Source: Bacillota bacterium (lineage in GTDB: Bacteria; Bacillota; Clostridia; Oscillospirales; Ruminococcaceae). From it: a stretch of 64,000 nucleotides of DNA. Numbering within the stretch: the first letter of the stretch is position 1; each line of letters begins with the position of its first letter. Below the pieces are notes generated by a model. The model was given only the letters and a program-made list of their open reading frames with translations. It was not told the DNA's origin and made no database searches. Below are positions 24,212 to 33,098 of the stretch, piece by piece. The stretch covers positions 47,492 through 111,491 of the forward strand of contig JAEZVA010000032.1 of NCBI GenBank assembly GCA_023443315.1. Reading direction: 5' to 3'. The translations under genes were made by a program, and so were the position numbers.

Positions 24212-25381
24212 ATGAAAAGACTTTTATCAATTGTACTTGCATCTGTTATGCTTTTTAGCCTTGCAGCCTGCACCAGTACGCCTGTAGCTCCTGCTACTTC
24301 TAGCACACCTGACGTTTCCAACGAAGCACCCGCTGCTTCCGATTACAAGATTGCAATCATCACCGGTACTGTATCTCAGGGTGAGGAAGAGTTCCGCGCC
24401 GCTGAGAACATGAAAGCGACTTTCCCCGGACAGATTGTAACCGCAACCTATCCTGACAACTTCTCTAAGGAGCAGGAGACCACCATCTCCAACACCCTTA
24501 ACCTGATTGCTGACGAGTCTGTAAAGGCTCTGGTATTTGTACAGGCGGTTCCCGGCGCTTCTGCCGCTATCGCCAAAGCCAAAGAGCTTCGCCCTGACCT
24601 GCTGGTAATTGCCGGCGTAGTCGGTGAGGATCCCGGCACCATCGCCCCCGTTGCTGACATTGTTATGAATGCGGACGAGCTTGGCATGGGAACTACCATT
24701 ATGGAGCAGGCACAGAAGCTTGGCGCAAAAACCTTTGTTCACTACTCCTTCCCCAGACATATGTCTATTGCTCTGCTTTCCACAAGACGCGACCTGCTCA
24801 AGGCTAAGGCTGCTGAGCTTGGTATCGAGTTTGTAGAAGCAACCGCACCCGACCCAACTGGTGACTCCGGCGTTCCCGGCGCGCAGCAGTTCATCCTTGA
24901 GGATGTTCCGAAGATGATTGCGAAGTATGGTAAGGAGACCGCTTTCTTCTCCACCAACTGCGCAATGCAGGAGCCCCTTATCAAGACCATTCTTGAAGGC
25001 GGCGCCATCTTCCCGCAGCAGTGCTGCCCCAGCCCTTATCATGGCTATCCCGGAGCACTTGGCATCGAGATTCCCGATGACAAGGCTGGCGACGTAGACT
25101 TCATTCTGGCCGAGACCACCAAGGCGATCACCGCTGGCGGTAACCCCGGCCGTATGTCCACCTGGACTGTACCCGTTAACATGCTGTTCGTTGAAGCTGG
25201 CGTAAAGTATGCCCAGCAGTATCTGGATGGCAAGTTCACTGAGAAGAATGACATGGCTGCTCTGCAGGCTATCTGCGACGAAATCGCAGGCGGTCCCGTA
25301 TCTATGGACACCCTGGTAGAGAACGAGGTAGCGTACGATAACTTCTACACCATCCTCGGTCAGTACTACACCTTCGGCTAA
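24212..25381 (+). CDS. DUF3798 lipoprotein, probable substrate-binding protein
   Basis: Surface lipoprotein of 389 residues. The signal KRLLSIVLASVMLFSLAAC ends in a lipobox cysteine at about residue 20, followed by a short Thr/Ser/Pro spacer. The mature part, from DYKIAIITGTVSQGEEEFRA, alternates strands and helices as in periplasmic-binding-protein folds and matches the DUF3798 family. It is the first gene of an operon with an RbsA-type ATPase and two permeases, so it most likely delivers the substrate, in place of the usual sugar or BMP/PnrA binding protein. The ligand is unknown. The ATG at 24212 has GGAGG upstream. Confidence 0.85.
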   Translation: MKRLLSIVLASVMLFSLAACTSTPVAPATSSTPDVSNEAPAASDYKIAIITGTVSQGEEEFRAAENMKATFPGQIVTATYPDNFSKEQETTISNTLNLIADESVKALVFVQAVPGASAAIAKAKELRPDLLVIAGVVGEDPGTIAPVADIVMNADELGMGTTIMEQAQKLGAKTFVHYSFPRHMSIALLSTRRDLLKAKAAELGIEFVEATAPDPTGDSGVPGAQQFILEDVPKMIAKYGKETAFFSTNCAMQEPLIKTILEGGAIFPQQCCPSPYHGYPGALGIEIPDDKAGDVDFILAETTKAITAGGNPGRMSTWTVPVNMLFVEAGVKYAQQYLDGKFTEKNDMAALQAICDEIAGGPVSMDTLVENEVAYDNFYTILGQYYTFG

Positions 25382-25418
25382 GCACCAATAAGCAAACACG
25401 ACTTTAAAGGTTAACTGT

Positions 25419-25460
25419 AAGTGCGCCACAGGATATAACATATGTTCCTGTGGCGCATTT
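25419..25460 (+). terminator. Intercistronic hairpin between the binding protein and the ATPase
   Basis: TGCGCCACAGGA and TCCTGTGGCGCA form a 12-bp perfect stem, extendable by three pairs into flanking A/T, with TTTAAA after it. It probably cuts transcription partly or protects the upstream mRNA so that the binding protein is made in excess over the membrane parts. Confidence 0.7.
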
Positions 25461-25507
25461 AAACATGATTGTAATACGAAATTGAAAATGCTAGGCGGCG
25501 ATTTATC

Positions 25508-27106
25508 TTGATAGAAAACACCCCTATCCTTAAAATGAAGGATATAAAAAAAGAATACTACGGCAACAAGGTATTAAAGGGTATTTCTCTAGAGGTTATG
25601 CCGGGTGAGATTCACGCGATATGCGGAGAAAACGGAGCCGGAAAATCGACGTTGATGAATATCTTGTTCGGTATGTCTGTCATCCACAGTACCGGTGGAT
25701 TTGAAGGAGAAATCTCCGTAGCGGGAGAAAAGGTGAACATTCGTCACCCCTCCGATGCAATGGAGCTCGGAATAGGGATGGTTCATCAGGAGTTTATGCT
25801 GATACCAGGCTTTACTGTTGCCGAAAATATTAAACTCAACCGTGAACCCTTGAAAAAAGGAGTGCTCGGTTCTGTTCTTGGTTCAAAGCTACAGCAGCTT
25901 GATATGCAAACGATTCAGAGTGATTCAAGAAAGGCTCTTGATAAGCTTGGCATGGATCTGGACGAGAACCTGCCCGTTGCAGGACTTCCCGTCGGCTACA
26001 TGCAGTTTATAGAGATTGCCCGAGAAATCGACAAAAACAACATCAAAATACTGGTGTTTGACGAACCGACTGCTGTGCTTGCCGAAAGTGAGGCACGCAA
26101 CCTGCTTGCAGCGATGAAAAAGCTTGCTGCAGACGGCGTTGGTATATTGTTTATTACCCACCGACTTGACGAGGTCATTGATGCGGCCGATAAGATTACC
26201 GTCATGCGCGACGGCGGCTGGATTGAGACATTGAAAAAAACCGAGACTACTATTAACCAAATTGCTGAGCTAATGGTTGGACGAAAGATCGATTTGTCGC
26301 AAAAGCAGCCAAACGATCGCGTTGACCACAGCAAGATTGCCCTATCGATACGGGGTTTAAGGGTAGAGATGCCGGGCGAGGTTGTGCGCGATATTGACCT
26401 TGATGTGTATAAGGGCGAAATCCTTGGCATCGGCGGCTTGGCAGGCCAGGGCAAGATTGGCATAGCAAACGGTTTGATGGGCATCTATCCCGCCTACGGC
26501 GAGGTAACTGTCGATGGCAAAAAGCTTACACTAAATAGCCCTAGGGCCTCCCTAAACGCGGGACTGAGCTTTGTATCGGAGGATCGCCGCGGAGTTGGTC
26601 TTGTTCTTGAGAACTCCATTGAGATGAATATGGTTGTTCCCGCGATTGTAAATCAGGACAAGTACCTGTATCGCCTTGGTCCCCTGACCTTCAAAAAGTG
26701 GATGGAAATTCGCAAAACGGCTGAGGAGTATATCGATATCCTTGACATCCGCTGTACGGGACCCACGCAGCCCGTAAAACGTCTTTCGGGCGGTAATCAG
26801 CAAAAGGTGTGCATTGCGCGCGCGCTGCTTTTGCAACCCGGTGTTCTGCTTGTGTCGGAGCCGACACGTGGCATCGACGTCGGCGCAAAGAGCCTTGTGC
26901 TCGACACCGTTGTAAAGCTAAACAAAGAGTTTGGACTAACCGTAATCATGACTTCATCGGAGCTTGCGGAGCTTAGACTTATCTGTGAACGAATCGCCAT
27001 TGTAACAGGCGGTAAGATAGTCGATATTCTTGATCCCAGCGCCCCCGATGCGCAATTCGGACTGGCCATGGCCGGGGCTGCTGCAAAAGGTGGTGCAAAG
27101 CAATGA
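25508..27106 (+). CDS. RbsA/MglA-type double ABC ATPase
   Basis: Two fused nucleotide-binding domains, 532 residues, energising an importer. The first has Walker A GENGAGKST near 38 and Walker B KILVFDEPTAVL, but its signature reads LPVGYMQFIEIA where LSxGxxQ is usual. The second has the abbreviated P-loop GLAGQGKIG typical of the RbsA class and a full LSGGNQQKVCIARALL signature. It resembles ATPases of ribose- and nucleoside-type importers. It starts with TTG (LIENTPILKMKDIKKEYYG) after AGGCGGCG; an ATG nine codons on is the alternative. The stop overlaps the next gene by four bases. Confidence 0.93.
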   Translation: MIENTPILKMKDIKKEYYGNKVLKGISLEVMPGEIHAICGENGAGKSTLMNILFGMSVIHSTGGFEGEISVAGEKVNIRHPSDAMELGIGMVHQEFMLIPGFTVAENIKLNREPLKKGVLGSVLGSKLQQLDMQTIQSDSRKALDKLGMDLDENLPVAGLPVGYMQFIEIAREIDKNNIKILVFDEPTAVLAESEARNLLAAMKKLAADGVGILFITHRLDEVIDAADKITVMRDGGWIETLKKTETTINQIAELMVGRKIDLSQKQPNDRVDHSKIALSIRGLRVEMPGEVVRDIDLDVYKGEILGIGGLAGQGKIGIANGLMGIYPAYGEVTVDGKKLTLNSPRASLNAGLSFVSEDRRGVGLVLENSIEMNMVVPAIVNQDKYLYRLGPLTFKKWMEIRKTAEEYIDILDIRCTGPTQPVKRLSGGNQQKVCIARALLLQPGVLLVSEPTRGIDVGAKSLVLDTVVKLNKEFGLTVIMTSSELAELRLICERIAIVTGGKIVDILDPSAPDAQFGLAMAGAAAKGGAKQ

Positions 27107-28155
27107 GTAGAGTGAAATCAATCGTTCGTCAGGTGGGCTTGCCGCGTGTCATCATCATTGTATTTTTGCTGGTTTTGATTGTTACGGCAGTCTTTCAGCA
27201 GCAAAATATGGGAACGTTGATGACCGACGTGTTGGTGCGTTTTGGCATGAACATGGTCTTGTCTCTTGCGATGGTTCCCGCTATCATGTCTGGAACTGGT
27301 ATGAACTTTGGTCTACCCGTTGGTATCCTTTGTGGTATCTTGGGTGGTCTCATCAGTATTGAGATTGGGTTATCTGGTTGGGTCGGCATACTTGTTGCGA
27401 TTGCCCTATCTATCCCGTTTGGAGTTGCTTCTGGCTTTCTTTACGGCAAGCTGCTTAACTCGGTTAAGGGCGATGAAATGATGGTTGGTACCTATGTGGG
27501 TTATGCCATTGTGTCCTTGATGTGCATGGGCTGGCTGATTCTCCCCTTTAAGGACCCTTCCATGATCTGGCCGATCGGCGGTTCTGAGGGCGGTCTACGC
27601 TCGACCATTACATTGACCGACAACTACGATAAGATCTTTAATCGTTTTCTCTCATTTACCATCGGCGGTGTTACCATTCCCACCGGGCTTATCCTGTTTG
27701 GTCTGTTGATGTGCCTAGTTATTTGGCTGTTCGGGCTTAGCAAAACCGGCATTGGAATGAAGGCTGCGGGCGCAAACACTCGGTTTGCAATCGCTTCGGG
27801 TATTAACGTAAACCGTATGCGCCTTTTGGGAACCATTTTATCGACTGTAATCGGCGCGATTGGAATCATATTCTATGCGCAGAGCTTTGGGTTCTACCAG
27901 CTATATAACGCACCGCTTAACATGGCGTTTCAGCCGGTAGCTGCTGTTCTTTTGGGCGGCGCAACGGCGAAAAACTGCAAGATTTCGCACGTTATTATTG
28001 GTACATTCCTGTTTCAGGCGTTGCTGACCATCGCGCTTCCTGTTGCTAATCTTTTGATGCCGGAAGGCAGCCTTTCGGAGGTTGTTCGCATCATCGTATC
28101 CAACGGCATCATTCTGTATGCACTTACTCAGACAGGAGGCGGAAGCGATGAATAA
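27103..28155 (+). CDS. ABC importer permease 1 (RbsC-like)
   Basis: Membrane permease of 350 residues with eight to ten helices, of the BPD_transp_2 (RbsC/LivH) class. Residues 45-80 (MVPAIMSGTGMNFGLPVGILCGILGG) and 215-245 (AAGANTRFAIASGINVNRMR) match the class signature, the latter being the ATPase-contact loop. ATG start overlaps the ATPase stop (ATGA). The pair of unequal permeases resembles nucleoside importers of the YufPQ kind, not the single-permease sugar systems. Substrate unknown. Confidence 0.9.
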   Translation: MSRVKSIVRQVGLPRVIIIVFLLVLIVTAVFQQQNMGTLMTDVLVRFGMNMVLSLAMVPAIMSGTGMNFGLPVGILCGILGGLISIEIGLSGWVGILVAIALSIPFGVASGFLYGKLLNSVKGDEMMVGTYVGYAIVSLMCMGWLILPFKDPSMIWPIGGSEGGLRSTITLTDNYDKIFNRFLSFTIGGVTIPTGLILFGLLMCLVIWLFGLSKTGIGMKAAGANTRFAIASGINVNRMRLLGTILSTVIGAIGIIFYAQSFGFYQLYNAPLNMAFQPVAAVLLGGATAKNCKISHVIIGTFLFQALLTIALPVANLLMPEGSLSEVVRIIVSNGIILYALTQTGGGSDE

Positions 28156-29401
28156 TACCTTCTTTGAGCGCGCCAGAAAATTCCTTATTTCAAATATCGT
28201 TCCCATTGTGTTTATAATCGTTTGTATCCTGGGCGTCATCTACTCTGGCTCTTCCCCCGCTATTATTTTGATGGATTTAATCTCCCGATTTGACCGCAAC
28301 GCGTTCCTTGTTCTTTCCCTGATTATCCCCATCGTTACTGGACTTGGACTCAACTTCGGTATCGTGCTCGGCGCGATGGCGGGACAAACCGGCTTGTTTA
28401 TCGTCTCCATCATGAATTTGGAGGGGCTGCCTGCAATCCTTTTGGCCTCTGCGATTTCCGTTCCCCTTTCCATCCTACTTGGCTGGATGACTGGAAATCT
28501 CTTAAACAAGACCAAAGGTCAAGAGATGATTACCAGTATGATTCTGGGCTTTTTTGCCTCGGGTGTGTATCAGTTCATCTATCTATTCTTCCTAGGGGGA
28601 ATCATTCCGATTGATGCACCCAGCATTATGCTCAGCTCGGGTGTTGGTGTTCGTAACACCATCGACCTTACCACCATGAAGTATGCTCTGGACAACATCT
28701 GGAAGCTGGATATCTTCCTTGCGGCCGTCTTCTTTGCCTTGCTGCTTCTTGTGTGGCTGCTCTTCAAACGGTTTGTAAAAAAAGAGCATACTACAAAAAA
28801 CCTTGTTTTAATTTGCGTAAGCGTGGGTATTATTGCACTAAGCATTATCGCGGAGTTTATGCCGTCACTAGCGAACTACCGCTCTTTTTGCATGGTTCCT
28901 ATGGTTCCATATCTGCTTATCGCACTGCTCTGCTTCTTTGTACAAGCCTTTATCAAAACGAAGCTTGGACAGAATATGCGTGCGGTTGGGCAGGATGCTA
29001 AGGTTGCGGCTGTGGCGGGTATTAACGTAAACAAAACCCGCGTAACCTCTATCTGCATTTCTACCGTGCTTGCCGCACTCGGTCAGATTATCTTTTTGCA
29101 GAACCTCGGCAACATGAGCACCTACAATGCGCATGAAAATGTCGGCATGTTCTCGGCTGCCGCTCTGCTCATCGGCGGAGCCTCGGTTTCTAAGGCTACT
29201 GTCGGTCAGGCTTTGATGGGAACAGTTTTGTTCCACCTATTGTTCAATGTATCCCCCGTTGCGGGCAAAAACATCTTTGGCAGCGCTGAGCTCGGCGAAT
29301 ACTTCCGCGTGTTTATCGCATATGGCATTATCGCCGTCACCCTTGCGCTGTATGCATGGAAAAAGCTGATGCAGGCAAAGGACAAGAATAAATTGATGTA
29401 A
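28148..29401 (+). CDS. ABC importer permease 2 (RbsC-like)
   Basis: Second membrane permease, 417 residues, with about ten helices and the contact loop RAVGQDAKVAAVAGINVNKTR near residue 285. It is longer than usual, having an extra segment around residues 165-235 with a helix ending in a basic loop (LLFKRFVKKEHTTK). The ATG at 28148 has AGGAGGCGGAAGCG before it and overlaps the first permease by eight bases; the upstream frame from 28082 is a shadow of that gene. With permease 1 it should form a heterodimeric channel. Confidence 0.9.
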   Translation: MNNTFFERARKFLISNIVPIVFIIVCILGVIYSGSSPAIILMDLISRFDRNAFLVLSLIIPIVTGLGLNFGIVLGAMAGQTGLFIVSIMNLEGLPAILLASAISVPLSILLGWMTGNLLNKTKGQEMITSMILGFFASGVYQFIYLFFLGGIIPIDAPSIMLSSGVGVRNTIDLTTMKYALDNIWKLDIFLAAVFFALLLLVWLLFKRFVKKEHTTKNLVLICVSVGIIALSIIAEFMPSLANYRSFCMVPMVPYLLIALLCFFVQAFIKTKLGQNMRAVGQDAKVAAVAGINVNKTRVTSICISTVLAALGQIIFLQNLGNMSTYNAHENVGMFSAAALLIGGASVSKATVGQALMGTVLFHLLFNVSPVAGKNIFGSAELGEYFRVFIAYGIIAVTLALYAWKKLMQAKDKNKLM

Positions 29402-29418
29402 TGCTCCCCAGTAATACA

Positions 29419-29452
29419 CAAAGCCGACATCATCATGATGTCGGCTTTTATT
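29419..29452 (+). terminator. Terminator of the DUF3798 transporter operon
   Basis: AAAGCCGACATCAT and ATGATGTCGGCTTT form a long near-perfect palindrome followed by TATTTT, about 20 bases after the stop. Confidence 0.9.
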
Positions 29453-29582
29453 TTGCCCCTGCGCATGGACAAACAAATTCCCCTGTCATGGGACATATAC
29501 TGTTATAGCCAATTGACTTGAATAATGTCAAAACAATATCGAGCGAAAGCTTGTGTTTATGGCTTACACGAAGAATTTTTCG

Positions 29583-29610
29583 TAGACATTTTAAGTTTAT
29601 TAGCTATACT
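29583..29610 (+). promoter_or_regulatory. Promoter candidate for sigK
   Basis: TAGACA (29583-29588), 16 bases, TATACT (29605-29610). It looks like a housekeeping promoter; no clean SigE match was found. The boxes and spacing are shared with the DUF512 promoter at 5502. Confidence 0.4.
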
Positions 29611-29645
29611 ACGCGCAAAGAACGTTAATGACAGGGTGTGACGCG

Positions 29646-30332
29646 ATGTATCTGGCACTGCTGCAGTTTGCCTTGGAAAACCTGTGGTTTTTGGCTCTGC
29701 ATATCTCCTCAGGCGGGTCGTTCCCAAAGCCCCTTTCGGCAAAGGATGAGCGGGAATGTTTAGAACTCATTCGAGAGGGCAATGTTGCTGCGCGCAATAA
29801 ACTGATTGAGCACAACCTGCGCTTGGTTGCCCACATCATAAAAAAATACTACTCCAACCAAAAGGATCAGGATGATCTGATCTCGATCGGAACCATCGGG
29901 CTGATTAAGGCGGTCTCTACCTTTGACTGCGATAAGGGTACCCGCTTTGCCACCTACGCAGCGCGGTGTATCGAAAACGAAATATTGATGCACTTTCGCA
30001 ACCAGAAAAAGAGCTCGCAGGATATCTACATCAGTGATCCGATTGACACGGATAAAGAGGGCAACACCTTAACGCTGATGGACATCGTTGCCGAGGATGA
30101 GTGCATCTTTGAAAACATCGACCTGAAGCTAAAGGCAGAAAAGCTGCACAAGCTCATCAACAAACACCTTGATACCCGGGAGAAAACGATAATTTGCCTG
30201 CGCTACGGGATTAACGGCGATCCCCCGCTTACCCAACGAGAGGTTGCCTCGCGCCTGAATATCTCGCGGTCGTATGTATCACGCATTGAAAAAAAGGCGT
30301 TGCAGGTTCTGCGTAGACGGTTTGACGGGTAA
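29646..30332 (+). CDS. sigK: Sporulation sigma factor SigK, uninterrupted
   Basis: Late mother-cell sigma factor that drives coat and cortex genes. The 228 residues begin with a hydrophobic stretch (MYLALLQFALENLWFLALHIS), the pro-sequence type end that is removed by proteolysis in Bacillus, then SGGSFPKPLSAKDERECLELIREGN and region 2 (NKLIEHNLRLVAHIIKKYY, FDCDKGTRFATYAARCIENEILMHFR), and region 4 with LTQREVASRLNISRSYVSRIEKKALQVLRRR. The gene is whole, with no skin-type insertion. ATG at 29646 follows GGGTGTGACGCG; an ATG at 29628 is the alternative. A strong terminator follows. Confidence 0.95.
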   Translation: MYLALLQFALENLWFLALHISSGGSFPKPLSAKDERECLELIREGNVAARNKLIEHNLRLVAHIIKKYYSNQKDQDDLISIGTIGLIKAVSTFDCDKGTRFATYAARCIENEILMHFRNQKKSSQDIYISDPIDTDKEGNTLTLMDIVAEDECIFENIDLKLKAEKLHKLINKHLDTREKTIICLRYGINGDPPLTQREVASRLNISRSYVSRIEKKALQVLRRRFDG

Positions 30333-30344
30333 TACATGTTGAAT

Positions 30345-30384
30345 AAGGAACAGCGCTTCACTGGTTGATGAAGCGCTGTTCCTT
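30345..30384. terminator. Bidirectional terminator between sigK and znuB
   Basis: AAGGAACAGCGCTTCA and TGAAGCGCTGTTCCTT form a 16-bp perfect stem with an 8-base loop, T-rich on both outgoing sides, between convergent genes. Confidence 0.93.
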
Positions 30385-30398
30385 TTGCTACCCTTATA

Positions 30399-31220
30399 TT
30401 ACCTTGCACGCACAGTCACAAAGATGCTTGCGAGCTTTTTAATGATTAGTATCAGTATTAACGAAATTATCCCGACTAGTACGATGGTGCCGCCTGGCTT
30501 TAAGCGTGCGTAGTAGGATAAAAACAGCCCCGCTACGGTGAAAAACTCTGCAAACGCCACACCATACCACAATGTTTGCTTATAGCTTTTGCCAAGCTGC
30601 ATGGCACACGCAATCGGAACAACCATCAGCGATGAGATAATCAGCGCACCCACCGTACGAGCAGCGACCGAAACAGTGACTGCCGTAAGGATGGTAAAGA
30701 TAAAGTTAACAACCTTAATGGGAACCCCTGCAAGTCGCGCCGCTCGCTCATCAAACGCGATGTAAAATAGCTCCTTATACAACACGATAAATGCAACAAG
30801 TACCGCAAGGCTGATACCGGCGACAAGCAGCAGCTCAAAATCGCTGATTGCCACGATACTGCCAAACAAAAAGCTGTGAAAGCCCGCTGCGTTGTCGACA
30901 AACCCGGATAATACGCCCGCAAGACCGATGCCTGCGCTCATGATAATGGCAATGGACATCTCGGAATAACGGGGCATTTTTTTACGGATAAGCTCAATGC
31001 CAAGGGCTGCCGCAATACAGGTAATAACCGCGCCCAGTACGGGGTTAATACCCATGACTAGTCCGCCTGCAACACCCGCAAGCGACCCGTGCGAAAGGGC
31101 ATCACCAATCATAGAAAGACGTTTGAGCACAACGATTAGCCCGATGCAAGGAACAATGCCGGCAATGAGGACGCCTACCAAAAATGCCCTGCGCATAAAC
31201 TCATAATCAAATATCTCCAT
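30399..31220 (-). CDS. znuB: Zinc ABC importer permease
   Basis: ABC-3 family permease of 273 residues with about eight helices, forming the channel of a zinc (or manganese) importer. Early MEIFDYEFMRRAFLVGVLIAGIVPCIGLIVVLKRLSMIGDALSHG is the family signature, including the conserved ATPase-contact segment. It is last of znuA-znuC-znuB. I use ATG at 31220, which overlaps the end of znuC and has GGAAGG 11-12 bases upstream. The strand, order and binding-protein histidine loop favour zinc. Confidence 0.93.
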   Translation of the reverse strand: MEIFDYEFMRRAFLVGVLIAGIVPCIGLIVVLKRLSMIGDALSHGSLAGVAGGLVMGINPVLGAVITCIAAALGIELIRKKMPRYSEMSIAIIMSAGIGLAGVLSGFVDNAAGFHSFLFGSIVAISDFELLLVAGISLAVLVAFIVLYKELFYIAFDERAARLAGVPIKVVNFIFTILTAVTVSVAARTVGALIISSLMVVPIACAMQLGKSYKQTLWYGVAFAEFFTVAGLFLSYYARLKPGGTIVLVGIISLILILIIKKLASIFVTVRAR

Positions 31221-31977
31221 GCGTTGTGTCATCCTTCCCTGCTGTAGTATTGGTCGGACACTGCGGATGCGAGTGCTTATGGGACAACTCGTGTGTAAGC
31301 TGCTCTCTGTCAAGCTCAACCATCGTTCCATGCTCTAAGCATAACGTTCGGGTAACATAGCAGGACGCGCGCGCAATGTCGTGGGTAACCATTACAACCG
31401 TTAAGCCGGTCTCGCGATTCAGCTTTTCGAGCAGCTGGTATAGAGACTGGCTTGACGCGGCATCGACACCTGTGGTCGGCTCATCAAGCAGCATGCAGTC
31501 AGGTTGTCCCACAAGGACGCGTGCGAGCATCACACGCTGCTGCTGCCCACCTGAAAGGTTGCCTATCAGCTCGTGTGCCTTGTCCTGCATTCCTACCAGT
31601 TCCAAGGCCGTAAGCGCAAGGCTGCGATGCTCTCTCTTCGCTCTCTGCAAAAAACCGACCTGGGCGTAAAGATTCGCGCTGACGACCTCCAGCACGCTTG
31701 CAGGAAAGCCTTCGGCAGCAGACACAGCGTTTTGTGGCACATAGCCTATTTTAGTCCAGTCACGCAACTGCCCTACCTCCTGACCCAGTACGCGGACGCT
31801 ACCCTTCTGAGGACTGAGCTCACCGAGCAACAGTCGCAGGAGTGTGCTTTTTCCAGTGCCGTTGGACCCGATAATCGCCACAAAGTCGCCCTTGTTTACC
31901 CGAAAACTCACGCTATGCAGTATGGGTTCTCCTGTATAGGCAAAGGTTAGGTTGTCGGCCTCTATGATGTTGTTCAT
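31207..31977 (-). CDS. znuC: Zinc ABC importer ATP-binding protein
   Basis: ATPase of 256 residues with Walker A GSNGTGKST near 37, signature LSGGQQQRVMLARVL near 142 and Walker B CMLLDEPTTGVD, followed by a switch histidine in VVMVTHDIA. The C-terminal tail is histidine-rich (THELSHKHSHPQCP), which suits a metal transporter and may sense or bind zinc. ATG start with GGAAAGG 13 bases upstream. An imperfect hairpin separates it from znuA, which may lower its expression relative to the binding protein. Confidence 0.93.
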   Translation of the reverse strand: MNNIIEADNLTFAYTGEPILHSVSFRVNKGDFVAIIGSNGTGKSTLLRLLLGELSPQKGSVRVLGQEVGQLRDWTKIGYVPQNAVSAAEGFPASVLEVVSANLYAQVGFLQRAKREHRSLALTALELVGMQDKAHELIGNLSGGQQQRVMLARVLVGQPDCMLLDEPTTGVDAASSQSLYQLLEKLNRETGLTVVMVTHDIARASCYVTRTLCLEHGTMVELDREQLTHELSHKHSHPQCPTNTTAGKDDTTHGDI

Positions 31978-32011
31978 CGTGTGTCAGTATCCTTTCCTTA
32001 TCAAGCAAGCA

Positions 32012-32036
32012 AACAGGCCTTAACATAAGCCCTGTT
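32012..32036 (-). terminator. Weak intercistronic hairpin between znuA and znuC
   Basis: AACAGGCCTTA and TAAGCCCTGTT can pair with one mismatch, just past the znuA stop, with a T-rich but interrupted tail on the minus strand. It could be a partial terminator. Confidence 0.4.
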
Positions 32037-32043
32037 GTTTATT

Positions 32044-32988
32044 CTATTGTAGTCCTTCGGTTAATGCCTTTAGGTTGGCTCGCATAAAGCCGAGATAGTC
32101 TTCTTCCGTTTGGGATTGCTCAGCCGTTAAAACGCTGACCGAAACGCCAGTCGCCTTGGATATGGTCTGCGCAACCTTTTCGCTTGCTAGCTCCTCGAAA
32201 AAGATAGTTTTTACGTTGTTTTTCTTGCAAAACTCAATAATCTCAACCATCCTTGCAGCGTCCGGCTCTGAGTCGGGGGTAAGCCCTTCCACCGCCATCT
32301 GTGTCAGTCCATAGTCCTTGCACAGGTAGGCAAACGCTTGGTGAGAAACGACAACGTTCTTATCTGCAATATTCTGCAGTGCCTCGGTAAACTCTGCATC
32401 CAGTTCGTCCAGCTCTTGGGCAAAACGATTGTAGTTGTCGTTGTAATACTCAGCATTGTCCGGGTCTGCATGAGCAAGGGCATTTTTTATGCTTTCTGCC
32501 TGTTTCTTTGCATTGCGCAGGCTCAGCCAAATGTGCGGGTCGTAAGATGTTTCGTCTTCGTCATGCTCTTCATCCTCATGGTCATGATGGTGCTCAGCGG
32601 CAATCAGTTCAATCCCGCTAGAGGTGTCGACCACGACCAGTTCTTTGTTTTGCAGGGATGACAGTACCTTGTCGACCCAGGTCTCCATTCCGGCGCCGTT
32701 ATAGATAAATACATCCGCCTTTTCTAGCCCCACAATGTCGGCGGGCTGCGGTTCCCAGCTGTGCGGCTCGCTACCGTCTGTTATCAGTCTAACCAGTTCG
32801 GCACGGTCTCCGCCAATGTGAGATGCGAAATCGTATATGGGATAAAAGCTTGTGTAAACCAAAAGCTTATCGTTAGCCGCATTGCTATCATTTGCTGCCT
32901 GCACACCGTTTTGTGCAGTACAAGACGCCAGCAACAGTAAGGCTGCCGTCAACAGCGCAACCAATACGCGCTTCTTAAAAAACTTCAT
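32044..32988 (-). CDS. znuA: Zinc ABC importer substrate-binding lipoprotein
   Basis: Surface binding protein of 314 residues, cluster A-I. The signal MKFFKKRVLVALLTAALLLL is followed by the lipobox cysteine in LLLLASC. The mature domain has the family histidines (EPHSWEPQPADI, HQAFAYLCKDYGL) and a His/Asp/Glu-rich loop (AEHHHDHEDEEHDEDE) near residue 135, the mark of zinc-specific rather than manganese-specific members. ATG at 32988 follows GGTGGAGGATATTT. It heads the operon behind a strong promoter and a candidate operator. Confidence 0.95.
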   Translation of the reverse strand: MKFFKKRVLVALLTAALLLLASCTAQNGVQAANDSNAANDKLLVYTSFYPIYDFASHIGGDRAELVRLITDGSEPHSWEPQPADIVGLEKADVFIYNGAGMETWVDKVLSSLQNKELVVVDTSSGIELIAAEHHHDHEDEEHDEDETSYDPHIWLSLRNAKKQAESIKNALAHADPDNAEYYNDNYNRFAQELDELDAEFTEALQNIADKNVVVSHQAFAYLCKDYGLTQMAVEGLTPDSEPDAARMVEIIEFCKKNNVKTIFFEELASEKVAQTISKATGVSVSVLTAEQSQTEEDYLGFMRANLKALTEGLQ

Positions 32989-33098
32989 AAATATCCTCCA
33001 CCTCGCCACACGCGAACAAATCATTTCAAATCCTTAGGAGCAACAAGCATCTGTTTTGACGAAGATAAGAGATTTCAGATGCCTAGTTGCCAGCCACT

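Noticed and set aside
24227..25441. Long open frame of about 400 codons on the minus strand opposite the DUF3798 gene
   Set aside because: It is the mirror of a well-supported lipoprotein gene whose codon bias keeps the other strand open; no ribosome site or family match was seen.
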